Positions 1 through 7,987 of a stretch of 44,862 nucleotides of DNA are shown here, piece after piece (positions within the stretch are counted from its first letter, which is position 1; each line of letters starts with the position of its first letter). The position numbers and the translations under genes are program-made. This DNA is from Candidatus Tepidiaquacellales bacterium OLB5. Its GTDB lineage: Bacteria > Bacteroidota > Ignavibacteria > Tepidaquicellales > OLB5. The notes under the pieces were generated by a model. It ran no database searches and was not told where the DNA came from. It worked only from the letters and a program-made list of their open reading frames with translations. The DNA lies in the NCBI GenBank assembly GCA_001567545.1, contig LLZO01000045.1, positions 1 to 44,862 of the forward strand. Reading direction: 5' to 3'.

Positions 1-433
1 TAAGGTGATACCAGTATACATGTCCAACGCCGGTACCATCAGGTCCCATAACCGGTGTTACACCCTGCGGAAGAGTATTTTGCACCTGGTTCAGTTTTTC
101 CAATACCCGGCTTCTTGCCCAGTAAATTTCTGCATTATCCTCAAATATCACATAAATAAAGCTCATGCCAAACATAGATTGAGACCGTACTGCCTTAACT
201 TTTGGAATTCCCTGAAGGTTTTGCGTTAAAGGGTATGTTATCTGGTCTTCAATAATTTGCGGACTTCTTCCCATCCACTCTGTAAATACTATAACCTGAT
301 TTTCGGATAAGTCAGGAATAGCATCTACCGGGGTATTGTAGACTGACCATATACCAAAACCTGCAATGGCCAAATACATTACAAGTATCAGGAAACGGTT
401 ACGAGCGGAAAATTCTATTATTTTTTCGATCAT
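1..433 (-). CDS. cusA: CusA-like RND heavy-metal efflux pump, N-terminal part (runs off left edge)
   Basis: Reading from the ATG at 433 leftwards gives 144 open codons that leave the window. The start [15 protein letters not shown], a first membrane helix at about residues 12-31, then [17 protein letters not shown] and [18 protein letters not shown] are the characteristic N-terminus of the CusA/CzcA heavy-metal RND pumps, which are about 1000-1050 residues long. In the family it exports Cu(I)/Ag(I) or divalent metals across the inner membrane using proton-motive force, in complex with the CusB adaptor and a TolC-like channel. It is the last visible gene of the minus-strand operon, 13 nt after the chaperone gene. 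The metal-specific residues lie outside the window, so copper is inferred from the neighbours. Confidence 0.92.
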   Translation of the reverse strand, partial: MIEKIIEFSARNRFLILVMYLAIAGFGIWSVYNTPVDAIPDLSENQVIVFTEWMGRSPQIIEDQITYPLTQNLQGIPKVKAVRSQSMFGMSFIYVIFEDNAEIYWARSRVLEKLNQVQNTLPQGVTPVMGPDGTGVGHVYWYHL

Positions 434-446
434 GACATTTTTCTTT

Positions 447-647
447 TCATTGAATTACTTCATATCCGCTTTCTTCAATTGTTTTAATGATCTGCTGTTT
501 TGTTAACTTTGCCTGATCATACTCAACATAAAGTGACCCGATCTTCACTTCATATTTATCAGCAGGAAGCTGCTTAATTGCATCTTCAACTGATTTAACA
601 CAGTGATTACAGGTCATCCCTGTGATCTTTATAGTTTCTGCCTGCAT
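447..647 (-). CDS. Small heavy-metal-associated (HMA) copper chaperone, CopZ-like
   Basis: A 66-residue protein consisting of one HMA domain. The metal-binding motif GMTCNHC places the two cysteines at residues 13 and 16, and the ending IEESGYEV is typical of the ferredoxin-like fold of CopZ/Atx1 proteins. Such proteins carry Cu(I) in the cytosol and hand it to exporters. It has no signal peptide, so it is cytosolic. It lies between the metal-binding membrane peptide and cusA in the same operon, which fits delivery of metal to the efflux system. It could instead be a mercury-type MerP homologue, but the lack of a signal and the Cus context favour copper. Confidence 0.9.
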   Translation of the reverse strand: MQAETIKITGMTCNHCVKSVEDAIKQLPADKYEVKIGSLYVEYDQAKLTKQQIIKTIEESGYEVIQ

Positions 648-668
648 TTTTTTATATTTTAATATTTG

Positions 669-974
669 TTAATGACCCATACAGCCATGGTGCCCCTTGT
701 GATTATTCCCTTCGTCCTTTTTTTCATCTTTTTTGCTCCCATCTTCTTTTAGTTCCAGGTCCATTCCGCACTTTGGGCATTTACCCGGCTTTTCTGAAAT
801 TACTTCAGGATGCATCGGGCATGTATATATTTTTTTATCGGTTGAATCTGAAACTGATTCAAATTTACCCGAATATACTGTTTCATATTCATAATTCGGA
901 GTAAATGCATATATCCCTGCTAACGAAAAGATAAACAATACGATTAAAAATACTGATGTTTTTTTGTTTTTCAT
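669..974 (-). CDS. Membrane-anchored peptide with heavy-metal-binding domain and His-rich tail
   Basis: A 101-residue protein with an N-terminal membrane helix (about residues 7-24), then the heavy-metal-binding domain seen in Cus-type adaptors: YTCPMHPEV with Cys52, followed by PGKCPKCGMDLE with Cys66 and Cys69. The tail is Lys/Glu-rich and ends in a His/Cys cluster (NHKGHHGCMGH). The same Cys-containing domain occurs at the N-terminus of the CusB-like protein in this operon, so this looks like a free-standing copy. Likely role (inferred): binding copper or another soft metal outside the inner membrane and feeding the RND complex. The exact ligand is not shown by sequence. Confidence 0.85.
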   Translation of the reverse strand: MKNKKTSVFLIVLFIFSLAGIYAFTPNYEYETVYSGKFESVSDSTDKKIYTCPMHPEVISEKPGKCPKCGMDLELKEDGSKKDEKKDEGNNHKGHHGCMGH

Positions 975-991
975 TTTAGGTATTATTTAAA

Positions 992-1444
992 TTAATGTGA
1001 TGATTTTTCTTTTTGGTCTTTTGGTAATTTACAGCAGTCATCAAGATTCTGGTACGCAGAAGGGTCTGCTTTCTTATCATTAGCATCATACCCCGCCATT
1101 GTGATTGCATTTTCGATCCTGGATAAATCCGTTTTAGTCTTATCAAAGTTAACGTGAGCCACTTTCCCGTTTTTATCGACTTTAACATCAATAGTTCCCG
1201 GAACTTTATTGACTGCTTTTTCTATATTTTTCTTGCAGATATTACACTGCATAGAGGGAAGTTTTATTTCAACGTGTTCTGCGTTTTTATCATCAGATTT
1301 ATGCATATCGTGCTCATTAGTTTGTGTTGTTTGCTGTTTATCATTCTGGTTACCGGAATTTTCCTTTTTTCCGCATCCAAACATTAAAACGACTGCAAAA
1401 ACTATAAAAGAAATTGATAGTGTTTTAAGAATTGTTTTGTTCAT
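992..1444 (-). CDS. Lipoprotein with HMA domain, probable periplasmic copper-binding protein
   Basis: The start is placed at 1444 rather than 1462 because AAGGAG lies just upstream of this ATG; this gives 150 residues. The N-terminus is a lipoprotein signal ending in MFGC, with the lipidated Cys at about residue 24, then a Gln/Thr/Asn linker and an HMA domain with PSMQCNIC (Cys67, Cys70) and an ending AITMAGYDAND. A further CC pair lies near the C-terminus. HMA domains normally shuttle soft metals; a lipid-anchored version would act in the periplasm. It lies 40 nt after cusB and 18 nt before the next gene, so it is co-transcribed. A periplasmic metallochaperone analogous to CusF is the simplest role, but this is inference. 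Confidence 0.85.
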   Translation of the reverse strand: MNKTILKTLSISFIVFAVVLMFGCGKKENSGNQNDKQQTTQTNEHDMHKSDDKNAEHVEIKLPSMQCNICKKNIEKAVNKVPGTIDVKVDKNGKVAHVNFDKTKTDLSRIENAITMAGYDANDKKADPSAYQNLDDCCKLPKDQKEKSSH

Positions 1445-1483
1445 TTTTAACTCCTTCTGCATATTGCAGATTTTTATTTTAAA

Positions 1484-2857
1484 TTAATGTTTATGTTCTG
1501 TTTCCGTTTTTTTATCTTTCATATCCTTTAGAATATCCTGGTCCGGGTTAATTTTTAATTCTTCTTTATTATCTTGTTCAGGTTTATCCCCATGATTTTC
1601 ATGCCCTGAGGTAAAACCTTTCTGGATCTGAGATTCACTGTCAATTAAAAATCCACCTGAAGTAACAACCAGGTCACCTTCGGTTAAACCTGATGTGACG
1701 GCATAATATCCGTCCTGCTCAAAACCAATATTAACTTCCTTAGGTTCATAAACGCCTTTTTCTTTTTCAATATAAACATAATTATGCTCACCGGTCCTTA
1801 TAACTGCATTTTTAGGAACTCCGATTGACTGGGAGACATAAGTATTGACCTTTACTTTCAAATACATATCAGGTTTCAATTTCAGGTCTTTATTCGATAC
1901 ATCAATCCGGACTTCAAGTGTTCTTGATTCAGGATTAAACACAGGGTTTATAAAATTTATTTTTGCTCTCATCACTTCGTTTGGATATGCAGCTGAATAA
2001 ATTTCTGCTGTTTGCCCGTTCTTTATATATTGCATATCCGCTTCATAAACATTTGCGATTACCCAGACAGATGAAAGATCTGCAACATCATAGATATCTT
2101 CTCCTGCCATTGCCCAATGACCAACATGGACATATTTTTTCGTAATAATTCCAGAGTATTTAGAATACAAAATTGTAGTAGTTTTCACATTTCCGGATTT
2201 TTCCAGATCATCTATTTGCCCATAGGTCATTTCCCAGAGTAAAAGCCTCTCACGGGAAGATGTTACCAGGCTTTGAGCCTGCTCAATTGCAAGTCTGTTG
2301 CCGCTTACTTTAACCTGGTTATAATTATCAAGAGCTAACAGGTATTCCTTTTGAGTTGAAACAAGTTCCGGTGAATAAATTTCAAGGACTTTTTGCCCTT
2401 TCCTTACCATTTCTCCTTCAAAAGAAATGAACATTTTAACAATTTTTCCGGATACAGCTGTTGAAATATGGGCAAACTTGCTTTCATTAATCTTTACATA
2501 GCCGTTAAATGTTTTTTCTCCCTGAAACTGCATGGTTTTAACCCGTTCAGTTTGTACGTTTGCAAGAACCTGCTGTGAAGGGGAAAGCTTTACGGTGCTT
2601 ATATCGGTACCGCCAAGATCGTGATCAGAATGGTCTTCCTGATCCACCTCGTCTTCTTTCACAAGGTCCATTCCGCAAATCGGACACTGACCCGGTCTGT
2701 CCTGTACGATCTGCGGGTGCATCGGGCAAACATAAACTTCTTTACCGGATGTTACGGTATCATTTTTTTGTATAAAAGTAACGTATCCCCAATAAGCTCC
2801 TGCAATTATAACAACTGCAGCAAATACGCCAATTATTATTTTTATAGTTTTATTCAT
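1484..2857 (-). CDS. cusB: CusB-like RND efflux periplasmic adaptor with N-terminal heavy-metal-binding domain
   Basis: 457 residues. One N-terminal membrane helix (about 5-28) is followed by a heavy-metal-binding domain YVCPMHPQI...PGQCPICGMDL (Cys44, Cys58, Cys61). Then come the HlyD/CusB body, including HISTAVSGKIVKMFISFEGEMVRKGQKVLEIYSPEL, typical of the barrel-sandwich hybrid domain, a helical hairpin, and beta-barrel and membrane-proximal domains. The tail is acidic and His-rich (HENHGD...TEHKH). In the family it links the RND pump to the outer-membrane channel and helps load the metal. It lies directly downstream of the TolC-like gene, 17 nt apart. Confidence 0.93.
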   Translation of the reverse strand: MNKTIKIIIGVFAAVVIIAGAYWGYVTFIQKNDTVTSGKEVYVCPMHPQIVQDRPGQCPICGMDLVKEDEVDQEDHSDHDLGGTDISTVKLSPSQQVLANVQTERVKTMQFQGEKTFNGYVKINESKFAHISTAVSGKIVKMFISFEGEMVRKGQKVLEIYSPELVSTQKEYLLALDNYNQVKVSGNRLAIEQAQSLVTSSRERLLLWEMTYGQIDDLEKSGNVKTTTILYSKYSGIITKKYVHVGHWAMAGEDIYDVADLSSVWVIANVYEADMQYIKNGQTAEIYSAAYPNEVMRAKINFINPVFNPESRTLEVRIDVSNKDLKLKPDMYLKVKVNTYVSQSIGVPKNAVIRTGEHNYVYIEKEKGVYEPKEVNIGFEQDGYYAVTSGLTEGDLVVTSGGFLIDSESQIQKGFTSGHENHGDKPEQDNKEELKINPDQDILKDMKDKKTETEHKH

Positions 2858-2874
2858 AACACTTATTTATTGCT

Positions 2875-4284
2875 TTAATTTTTCAGATTCAAACCAGTTG
2901 CTTTTTCAAGCTCTGCTATCATTTTTAAATACATCGCAACAGATTCATAATACATTAATTTTGTTTCCTGGTACATTTTGTATGCATCAAGCAGCTCAAG
3001 GAAACTTCCCATATTTGTTTCATATGAGTATTGAGCTGATTTCATAGTATTTTCAGTTTGCGGCATCTGCACTCCATAGTAAAATTTCATTGTTTCTTTT
3101 AAAGCGGTCATATTATTTACTATAGCTGTAATTTCGTTTCTGATATCATTTTTCTTAATACTTAATTCATCTGTTGTGCTTTTTATCATTATTTCATTTC
3201 TTCTGATTGATTGGTCATACTTACCGCTTGACCATGGAGCAAACGGAATATTTACACCAAACATCAGTGCAAAAGCATTTTTCTCTTCAAACGGCAATAT
3301 TTTATAGCCAAGTTTAATATTAAAATCCGGATAGCGTTCTAATTTTGACATTTCAAGATCAGTTTGGTTCATTAAAATCTTGTTATGTAATGTCTTGATA
3401 TCCGGTCTGTGTTCAAAAGCATATTCAATAAGTTTTTTATTTTTTGAAAAATTAATATTAAAACTGTAATCATTCATCAAATATTCCGTGTCTATATCAG
3501 AAAAACTGATTTTAGTATTTTCATCAACCACAATTTTAGTGAGCCTTGTAAGCTCAGAGAATATATTTTTCCTTTGCTGTATCAGAATAAATTCTTCGTT
3601 ATCCAGACGTGAAATTTCTATTTGCGCTTTGAACACTTCCTGCTGCATTCCTTTTCCTACCGTATACTGCGCCTCCGAGGATGCAAGAAATGTCTGCATC
3701 AGCAGCCTGTTTTCCTTATTTATTTTCAGCTTATAATTCACCAGGTAAAGATCATAATAATTCATTTTTATCATATTCATAATATCAATTGCCATTGTTA
3801 GTCTTTCGCTTTGCATCATAGCTTTAGAATTCAATACAGCTTTTTTTTCAAGTTCCAGCTTGCCGGGAAACGGAAACATCTGCGATACAAAAAAATTTAT
3901 CATGCCAATACGCTTAAAATCACTCATAATATCATCAAGCTCTACCTCGAACATCGGGTCAGGAAGATATGTTTTTCCTTCAGCCTGGTAATCTGAAGCT
4001 TCAATTTTTGTCTGCATTGCAGAAAGTTCCGGGTTGTTGTTCACAGCAGCAAACAGCAGCTGGTTTAGCGTAAAAACTTCGGCCTTCCCGTACGAATTAA
4101 AGAAAGCTGTATCTTTTAAACCGGTTTCTGTTTGTATATTAAAAAGCGAATCCAGGTCTTTTAATGATGAATTGAACCGGTAAGTTGAATCTTTTTTCAG
4201 ATAGTTTTCAAAACCGTTTTGAGAATAGGTTTTGATTTCTGAAAATGCAATAATTACAGTGACTATTAAAATGATTTTAAACAT
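2875..4284 (-). CDS. TolC-family outer-membrane efflux channel (CusC/CzcC-like)
   Basis: 469 residues with an N-terminal export signal (about 1-20, ending near TYSQ). The first TolC repeat contains LNQLLFAAVNNNPELSAMQTKIEASDYQ and the second EYAFEHRPDIKTLHNKILMNQTDLEMSKLERYPDFNIKLGY. These are the usual landmarks of outer-membrane efflux proteins, which form trimeric channels through the outer membrane and periplasm. No lipobox Cys is visible, unlike many CusC proteins. It precedes the cusB adaptor gene in the operon, so it is the exit duct of the metal pump. Confidence 0.92.
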   Translation of the reverse strand: MFKIILIVTVIIAFSEIKTYSQNGFENYLKKDSTYRFNSSLKDLDSLFNIQTETGLKDTAFFNSYGKAEVFTLNQLLFAAVNNNPELSAMQTKIEASDYQAEGKTYLPDPMFEVELDDIMSDFKRIGMINFFVSQMFPFPGKLELEKKAVLNSKAMMQSERLTMAIDIMNMIKMNYYDLYLVNYKLKINKENRLLMQTFLASSEAQYTVGKGMQQEVFKAQIEISRLDNEEFILIQQRKNIFSELTRLTKIVVDENTKISFSDIDTEYLMNDYSFNINFSKNKKLIEYAFEHRPDIKTLHNKILMNQTDLEMSKLERYPDFNIKLGYKILPFEEKNAFALMFGVNIPFAPWSSGKYDQSIRRNEIMIKSTTDELSIKKNDIRNEITAIVNNMTALKETMKFYYGVQMPQTENTMKSAQYSYETNMGSFLELLDAYKMYQETKLMYYESVAMYLKMIAELEKATGLNLKN

Positions 4285-4373
4285 GATCTCATATACACGA
4301 TTAATAAATAATTGTATAAAATAATTCTGGAAAATTATTCTACAGTAAAACCAGTAACCGGAACGAGATTAAT

Positions 4374-4772
4374 TTAAATCAGCAGGGAAGAAGTAAATAC
4401 AGGTATATCCGCCAGGATATTGTAAGTATTTTGAGGAAAATAGCGGAATGTAAAATTGTACATTAGCTCAGGATCAATTTTAGAAATATATAATATTTCC
4501 AAATTTAGAAATGAATCGTTTTCCTGGCTGTTATTGTAGTTTAGAAGTGTATTTGAATTTGAAAGTTCAGTGGTTTTTTCTTCACAGCATTTGGTTTTTT
4601 CCTGTGAAACGCTGATACCCTTAAAATCTGCAGGATTATTGTGGCTGCATTCGCATTTATCGTTATCACCTGCCATTTCGCAAATCATCAATTGGGTTGC
4701 ATAACTGAAATTTGACAAAATCAGCAAAACTGATAATGAAATAATGAAATATTTCCTAAATGCTTTCTTCAC
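4374..4772 (-). CDS. Small secreted Cys-rich protein at the head of the metal-efflux operon
   Basis: 132 residues with an N-terminal signal sequence (about 1-26). It carries Cys31 (ICEMAGD), Cys40 and Cys42 (KCECSH) and a CC pair at 62-63 (KCCEEK). It resembles the small HYC/CC/PP-type secreted proteins that accompany metal-efflux genes in Bacteroidota, but that match is from memory of motif spacing and only moderately sure. It is the first gene of the minus-strand cluster, 89 nt before the TolC-like gene. The cysteines suggest extracytoplasmic metal binding (inference). Confidence 0.65.
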   Translation of the reverse strand: MKKAFRKYFIISLSVLLILSNFSYATQLMICEMAGDNDKCECSHNNPADFKGISVSQEKTKCCEEKTTELSNSNTLLNYNNSQENDSFLNLEILYISKIDPELMYNFTFRYFPQNTYNILADIPVFTSSLLI

Positions 4773-4877
4773 AATATAAAGTTAACAATTTCATTTGGTC
4801 AAAACAAGACTAATATCAATAACCTGTTAAATATATAAATAGTTTCAAAATGCAGGAAATTCGATAAATTAAACACC

Positions 4878-4907
4878 TTGAAAATCACTTAAAAACCCTT
4901 AATTTTG
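4878..4907 (+). promoter_or_regulatory. Candidate promoter for livM
   Basis: TTG at 4878-4880 and TAATTTTG at 4900-4907 are separated by 19 nt, matching the Bacteroidota primary-sigma pattern TTG-N19/21-TAnnTTTG. The predicted transcription start would leave a leader of roughly 35 nt before the GTG start of livM at 4949. Not tested. Confidence 0.5.
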
Positions 4908-4948
4908 TAAGTATGTAAAGTTATTTCATTCATTATTTAAGGGATTAA

Positions 4949-6010
4949 GTGAAAAACACTAAGATACTGTTGCTGATTTCCGTTGCTGTGATTTTCGGAA
5001 TTAACTTGATCTCGGATTCAATAAACTCCTACTACTATCAAATCATTATTTACTGCGGTATTAATATAATTCTGGCTACCAGTCTTAATTTAATAAATGG
5101 ATATACAGGCCAGTTTTCGCTGGGTCATGCCGGATTTATGGCTATTGGTGCTTATGTTGCAGCTGCTATCAGCTCATACTTTGCACCTGCGCTTATTAGT
5201 ATTCTTGGTGACGGAATTTTTGGCAGATCGGTGTGGTTTATTCTGGTTCTGTTCTTTGGAGGAGCAGGCGCAGCAATTGCAGGAATTATTGTCGGAGTAC
5301 CTTCATTAAGGCTAAAAGGAGATTACCTTGCCATTACAACACTGGGATTCAGTGAAATAATCAGGGTTATAATCCAGAACCTGAATATTATCGGCGCATC
5401 ACAGGGATTCCGCGGTGTATATATATATGATAACGGAGTTCGCAGCCTGGAAATGGTCCCCGAGCTAAGCAGCGTTGCATACAGATTTTATGATGTACCC
5501 AAGTATACAGATTTTTTCTGGACTTTTCTGGTAGTTGCCATAATTATTTTCGGGATAACAAACCTTATGAGATCAACTTTCGGCAGAGGATTTATTGCTG
5601 TTAAAGATGATGAAATTGCTGCTGAAGCAATGGGAATTAATACAACTAAATTCAAAGTGACTGCATTTATTATCGGCGCATTTTTTGCCGGAGTTGCCGG
5701 GGGCTTATATGCGCACTTCCTGCAGTATATTAACCCTGAAGATTTCAACTTCCTGCGTTCTGTGGAAATAGTAGCAATGGTTATTCTGGGAGGAATGGGC
5801 AGCACACTTGGAGTTGTTATAGCTGCTATTGTTCTTACAATACTGCCGGAACTGTTAAGAGACGTTCAGCAGTACCGAATGATAGTGTATGCTTTGCTTC
5901 TTATTGTCATGATGCTGATTAGGCCGCAGGGATTGTTCGGCATTAAGCTTGAAAGAAAAAAGAAAAAATCAGAACCCGATAAAAAAACTGAAACGATACC
6001 GGATAAATAA
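4949..6010 (+). CDS. livM: Branched-chain amino-acid ABC transporter permease LivM
   Basis: 353 residues starting with GTG, preceded by AAGGGATT. It is hydrophobic with many predicted membrane helices and has the LivM landmarks NLINGYTGQFSLGHAGFMAIGAY near residues 47-69, the loop GVPSLRLKGDYLAITTLGFSEIIRV, and AIVLTILPELL...IRPQGLFG near the end. The tail is Lys-rich and cytosolic. In the family it forms the membrane channel with LivH for leucine/isoleucine/valine, or related amides or urea. Here it is followed by the two ATPase genes. No livH or substrate-binding protein gene lies in this window. Confidence 0.93.
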   Translation: MKNTKILLLISVAVIFGINLISDSINSYYYQIIIYCGINIILATSLNLINGYTGQFSLGHAGFMAIGAYVAAAISSYFAPALISILGDGIFGRSVWFILVLFFGGAGAAIAGIIVGVPSLRLKGDYLAITTLGFSEIIRVIIQNLNIIGASQGFRGVYIYDNGVRSLEMVPELSSVAYRFYDVPKYTDFFWTFLVVAIIIFGITNLMRSTFGRGFIAVKDDEIAAEAMGINTTKFKVTAFIIGAFFAGVAGGLYAHFLQYINPEDFNFLRSVEIVAMVILGGMGSTLGVVIAAIVLTILPELLRDVQQYRMIVYALLLIVMMLIRPQGLFGIKLERKKKKSEPDKKTETIPDK

Positions 6011-6014
6011 ATAA

Positions 6015-6782
6015 TTGGATATATTAACTCTAAATAACTGTACTATCAGATTCGGCGGCTTAACAGCAGTTGATACGCTTAATGCTGTTGTGGGGCAAAA
6101 TGAGCTGGTTGGGCTTATAGGGCCAAACGGCGCGGGTAAAACTACAGTATTCAACATCATTACCGGGGTATATGACCCTACCGAGGGTGATGTTTTATTC
6201 AATGGCGAAAGTATAGTAAAATTAAAGCCATATGAAGTTACTCATAAAGGTATAGCTAGAACATTTCAGAATATAAGGCTGTGCCAAAGCTTATCAGTTA
6301 TTGATAATGTAAGGGTATCTTATAATAATAAATGTAAATCCAAACTGTTCAGTTCAATATTCCAGTTGAAAAGCTATCATGATGAGGAAAAGTCAATTGA
6401 GACCGAAATACTTGGCCTGCTTGAAATGTTTGACCTGCATGTAGATGCAGATGAATATGCGAAAAACCTGCCGTACGGCGACCAGCGTAAACTGGAAATT
6501 GTAAGAGCGCTGGCTACAAAACCGAAGCTTTTACTGCTTGATGAGCCTGCAGCAGGAATGAATCCGGTGGAAAAAAAGGACCTGATGGCATTGATCCAGA
6601 GGGTTAAGAATGAATTTAATATTTCTATTTTGTTGGTTGAGCATGATATGAATGTTGTGATGGGGATATCAGAAAGAATATATGTAATTGATTACGGTAA
6701 AAAAATAGCCGAAGGCAAACCCGAGGAAATACAAAAAGATCCGAAAGTAATTGAAGCTTATTTAGGAGAACCGGCCAAATGA
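6015..6782 (+). CDS. livG: Branched-chain amino-acid ABC transporter ATP-binding protein LivG
   Basis: 255 residues with a TTG start 4 nt after the livM stop. Walker A GPNGAGKTT lies at residues 36-44, a Q-loop at RTFQNIRL, the LivG-type signature LPYGDQRKLEIVRAL, Walker B LLLLDEPAAGMNP, and the switch His in LLVEHDM. The ending with KIAEGKPEEIQKDPKVIEAYLG is typical of LivG. It is one of the two nucleotide-binding subunits that drive amino-acid import from the cytosolic face of the membrane. In most genomes livF follows directly; here a four-helix-bundle gene intervenes. Confidence 0.94.
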   Translation: MDILTLNNCTIRFGGLTAVDTLNAVVGQNELVGLIGPNGAGKTTVFNIITGVYDPTEGDVLFNGESIVKLKPYEVTHKGIARTFQNIRLCQSLSVIDNVRVSYNNKCKSKLFSSIFQLKSYHDEEKSIETEILGLLEMFDLHVDADEYAKNLPYGDQRKLEIVRALATKPKLLLLDEPAAGMNPVEKKDLMALIQRVKNEFNISILLVEHDMNVVMGISERIYVIDYGKKIAEGKPEEIQKDPKVIEAYLGEPAK

Positions 6783-6818
6783 TTGCGGTTTGCGGAATTT
6801 TGATTTCGGAATTTTAGG
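6783..6818. repeat. GCGG-rich repeat words at left edge of the four-helix-bundle cassette
   Basis: Immediately after the livG stop the sequence runs ATTGCGGTTTGCGG and then ATTTCGGAATTTTAG, a string of near-repeats of TTGCGGATTT/TTTCGG. The first ten bases, together with the stop region (ATGATTGCGG), recur after the stop of the gene ending at 10225. A reverse-oriented version lies at 7184-7215. It probably marks the border of an inserted unit (inference). Confidence 0.5.
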
Positions 6819-7218
6819 TTTTATAAATATTTTGACACCACTGGTATTAAAAAATAAAACAAAAGATTTTGGTTTAAGAATCATTAAAATGGCTGATTCT
6901 TTGCCTAATACACGTTCTGCTAATGTTATAGCTAATCAGATCTTAAGATCAGCAACATCTGTTGGAGCAAATTACAGATCTGCGTGCAGGGCAAGCTCAA
7001 AAGCTGATTTTATTTCTAAAATTACCGTTGTTGAAGAAGAGGCTGATGAAACTTTGTTTTGGTTAGAAATTATTCATGAAGCAGGCTTGATGAAATTTAA
7101 TAGATTAGAATCACTTTTAAAAGAAGCTGATGAACTTGTTGCTATTTTTACGAGCAGCGGCAAAACAGCAAAATTAAATAATCCGAAACCGGCAAACCGA
7201 AATCCGAGATCCCGCTAA
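6790..7218 (+). CDS. Four-helix-bundle protein of the 23S rRNA intervening-sequence (S23/Avd-like) family
   Basis: Up to 142 residues from a TTG at 6790; a TTG at 6832 (128 residues, beginning MTPLVLKNKT) fits the family's usual start better. The core FGLRIIKMADSLPNT...ANVIANQILRSATSVGANYRSACRASSKADFISKI...EEADETLFWLEII is the hallmark of this small all-helical family. It was first seen in intervening sequences of 23S rRNA genes and is related to the diversity-generating-retroelement accessory protein Avd. Function is unknown. It sits between livG and livF, overlaps the livF ATG by one base, and its last dozen codons (NPKPANRNPRSR) are encoded by the bordering repeat. This suggests it arrived as a cassette. 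Confidence 0.87.
   Translation: MRNFDFGILGFINILTPLVLKNKTKDFGLRIIKMADSLPNTRSANVIANQILRSATSVGANYRSACRASSKADFISKITVVEEEADETLFWLEIIHEAGLMKFNRLESLLKEADELVAIFTSSGKTAKLNNPKPANRNPRSR
7184..7215. repeat. Inverted GCGG/CCGAAA repeat words at right edge of the four-helix-bundle cassette
   Basis: The string CCGAAACCGGCAAACCGAAA followed by TCCGAGATCCCGC ends just before the TAATG junction into livF. Its reverse complement is rich in TTTCGG, GCGG and TTTGCCGG words like those at 6783-6818, so the two ends of the cassette are imperfect inverted copies. It also encodes the C-terminus of the four-helix-bundle protein. Confidence 0.45.
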
Positions 7219-7931
7219 TGCTGAAGATAGAAAATCTGGTTGTAAATTACGGAGCAATAAATGCTATCAAAGGAATATCAATCCATGTTCCTGAAAAGTC
7301 AATTGTTACTCTAATTGGAGCTAACGGTGCAGGCAAAACTACTACTCTAAGGGCGGTTTCAAGTATTGTAAAAGCTGCAGAAGGCAGCAAAGTGGTTTAT
7401 GGAGGAAAAGATATTACCAAAGAACCGGCGCATAAAATAGTGGAAATGGGTTTATGCCAGGTTCCCGAAGGCAGGCTAATATTTGCCAACCTGACGGTTA
7501 AAGAAAACCTTGATATGGGCGCTTACTTAAGGAAAGATAAGGAAAACTTCGGGAAAGATCTGGATTTTATATTTGCAATTTTTCCAAGGCTTAAAGAAAG
7601 GCTTAAACAGCCGGGCGGGACGCTTTCAGGCGGCGAGCAGCAAATGCTGGCTATTTCAAGAGCGCTGATGTCAAAACCAAAAATGCTTTTGCTTGATGAA
7701 CCCTCATTAGGGATTGCACCCCTGCTCACAAAAACAATTTTTGAAAAAATTGTTGAGATAAATAAATCATTGGGTGTCACAATATTACTTGTTGAACAGA
7801 ATGCTAACCTGGCACTTTCAATTGCAAATTACGGATACGTTCTTGAAACCGGGAAAATTATTCTTGAAGGTCCGGCAAAAGAGCTGGAATCAAATCCCGA
7901 GGTAAGAAAAGCGTATCTTGGAGAATCATAA
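7218..7931 (+). CDS. livF: Branched-chain amino-acid ABC transporter ATP-binding protein LivF
   Basis: 237 residues. Walker A GANGAGKTT lies at residues 34-42, the LivF-type stretch GLCQVPEGRLIFANLTVKENL, the signature LSGGEQQMLAISRAL, Walker B LLLDEPSLGIAP, and the switch region LLVEQN. It is the second ATPase of the Liv importer, pairing with LivG. Its ATG overlaps the stop of the four-helix-bundle gene (TAATG), so translation may be coupled to that insert. Confidence 0.94.
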   Translation: MLKIENLVVNYGAINAIKGISIHVPEKSIVTLIGANGAGKTTTLRAVSSIVKAAEGSKVVYGGKDITKEPAHKIVEMGLCQVPEGRLIFANLTVKENLDMGAYLRKDKENFGKDLDFIFAIFPRLKERLKQPGGTLSGGEQQMLAISRALMSKPKMLLLDEPSLGIAPLLTKTIFEKIVEINKSLGVTILLVEQNANLALSIANYGYVLETGKIILEGPAKELESNPEVRKAYLGES

Positions 7932-7987
7932 TTATAATTTTTTTATTTAAATCATACCAATTCAAAAACCATTAAACACATAATAAA

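Noticed and set aside
5-229. Open frame on the plus strand at the left edge
   Set aside because: It is the opposite strand of the cusA N-terminus and has no protein-like features.
1154-1487. Two overlapping plus-strand frames rich in Phe, Ile and Cys
   Set aside because: They are antisense to the HMA lipoprotein gene, whose signal peptide, lipobox and RBS are clear.
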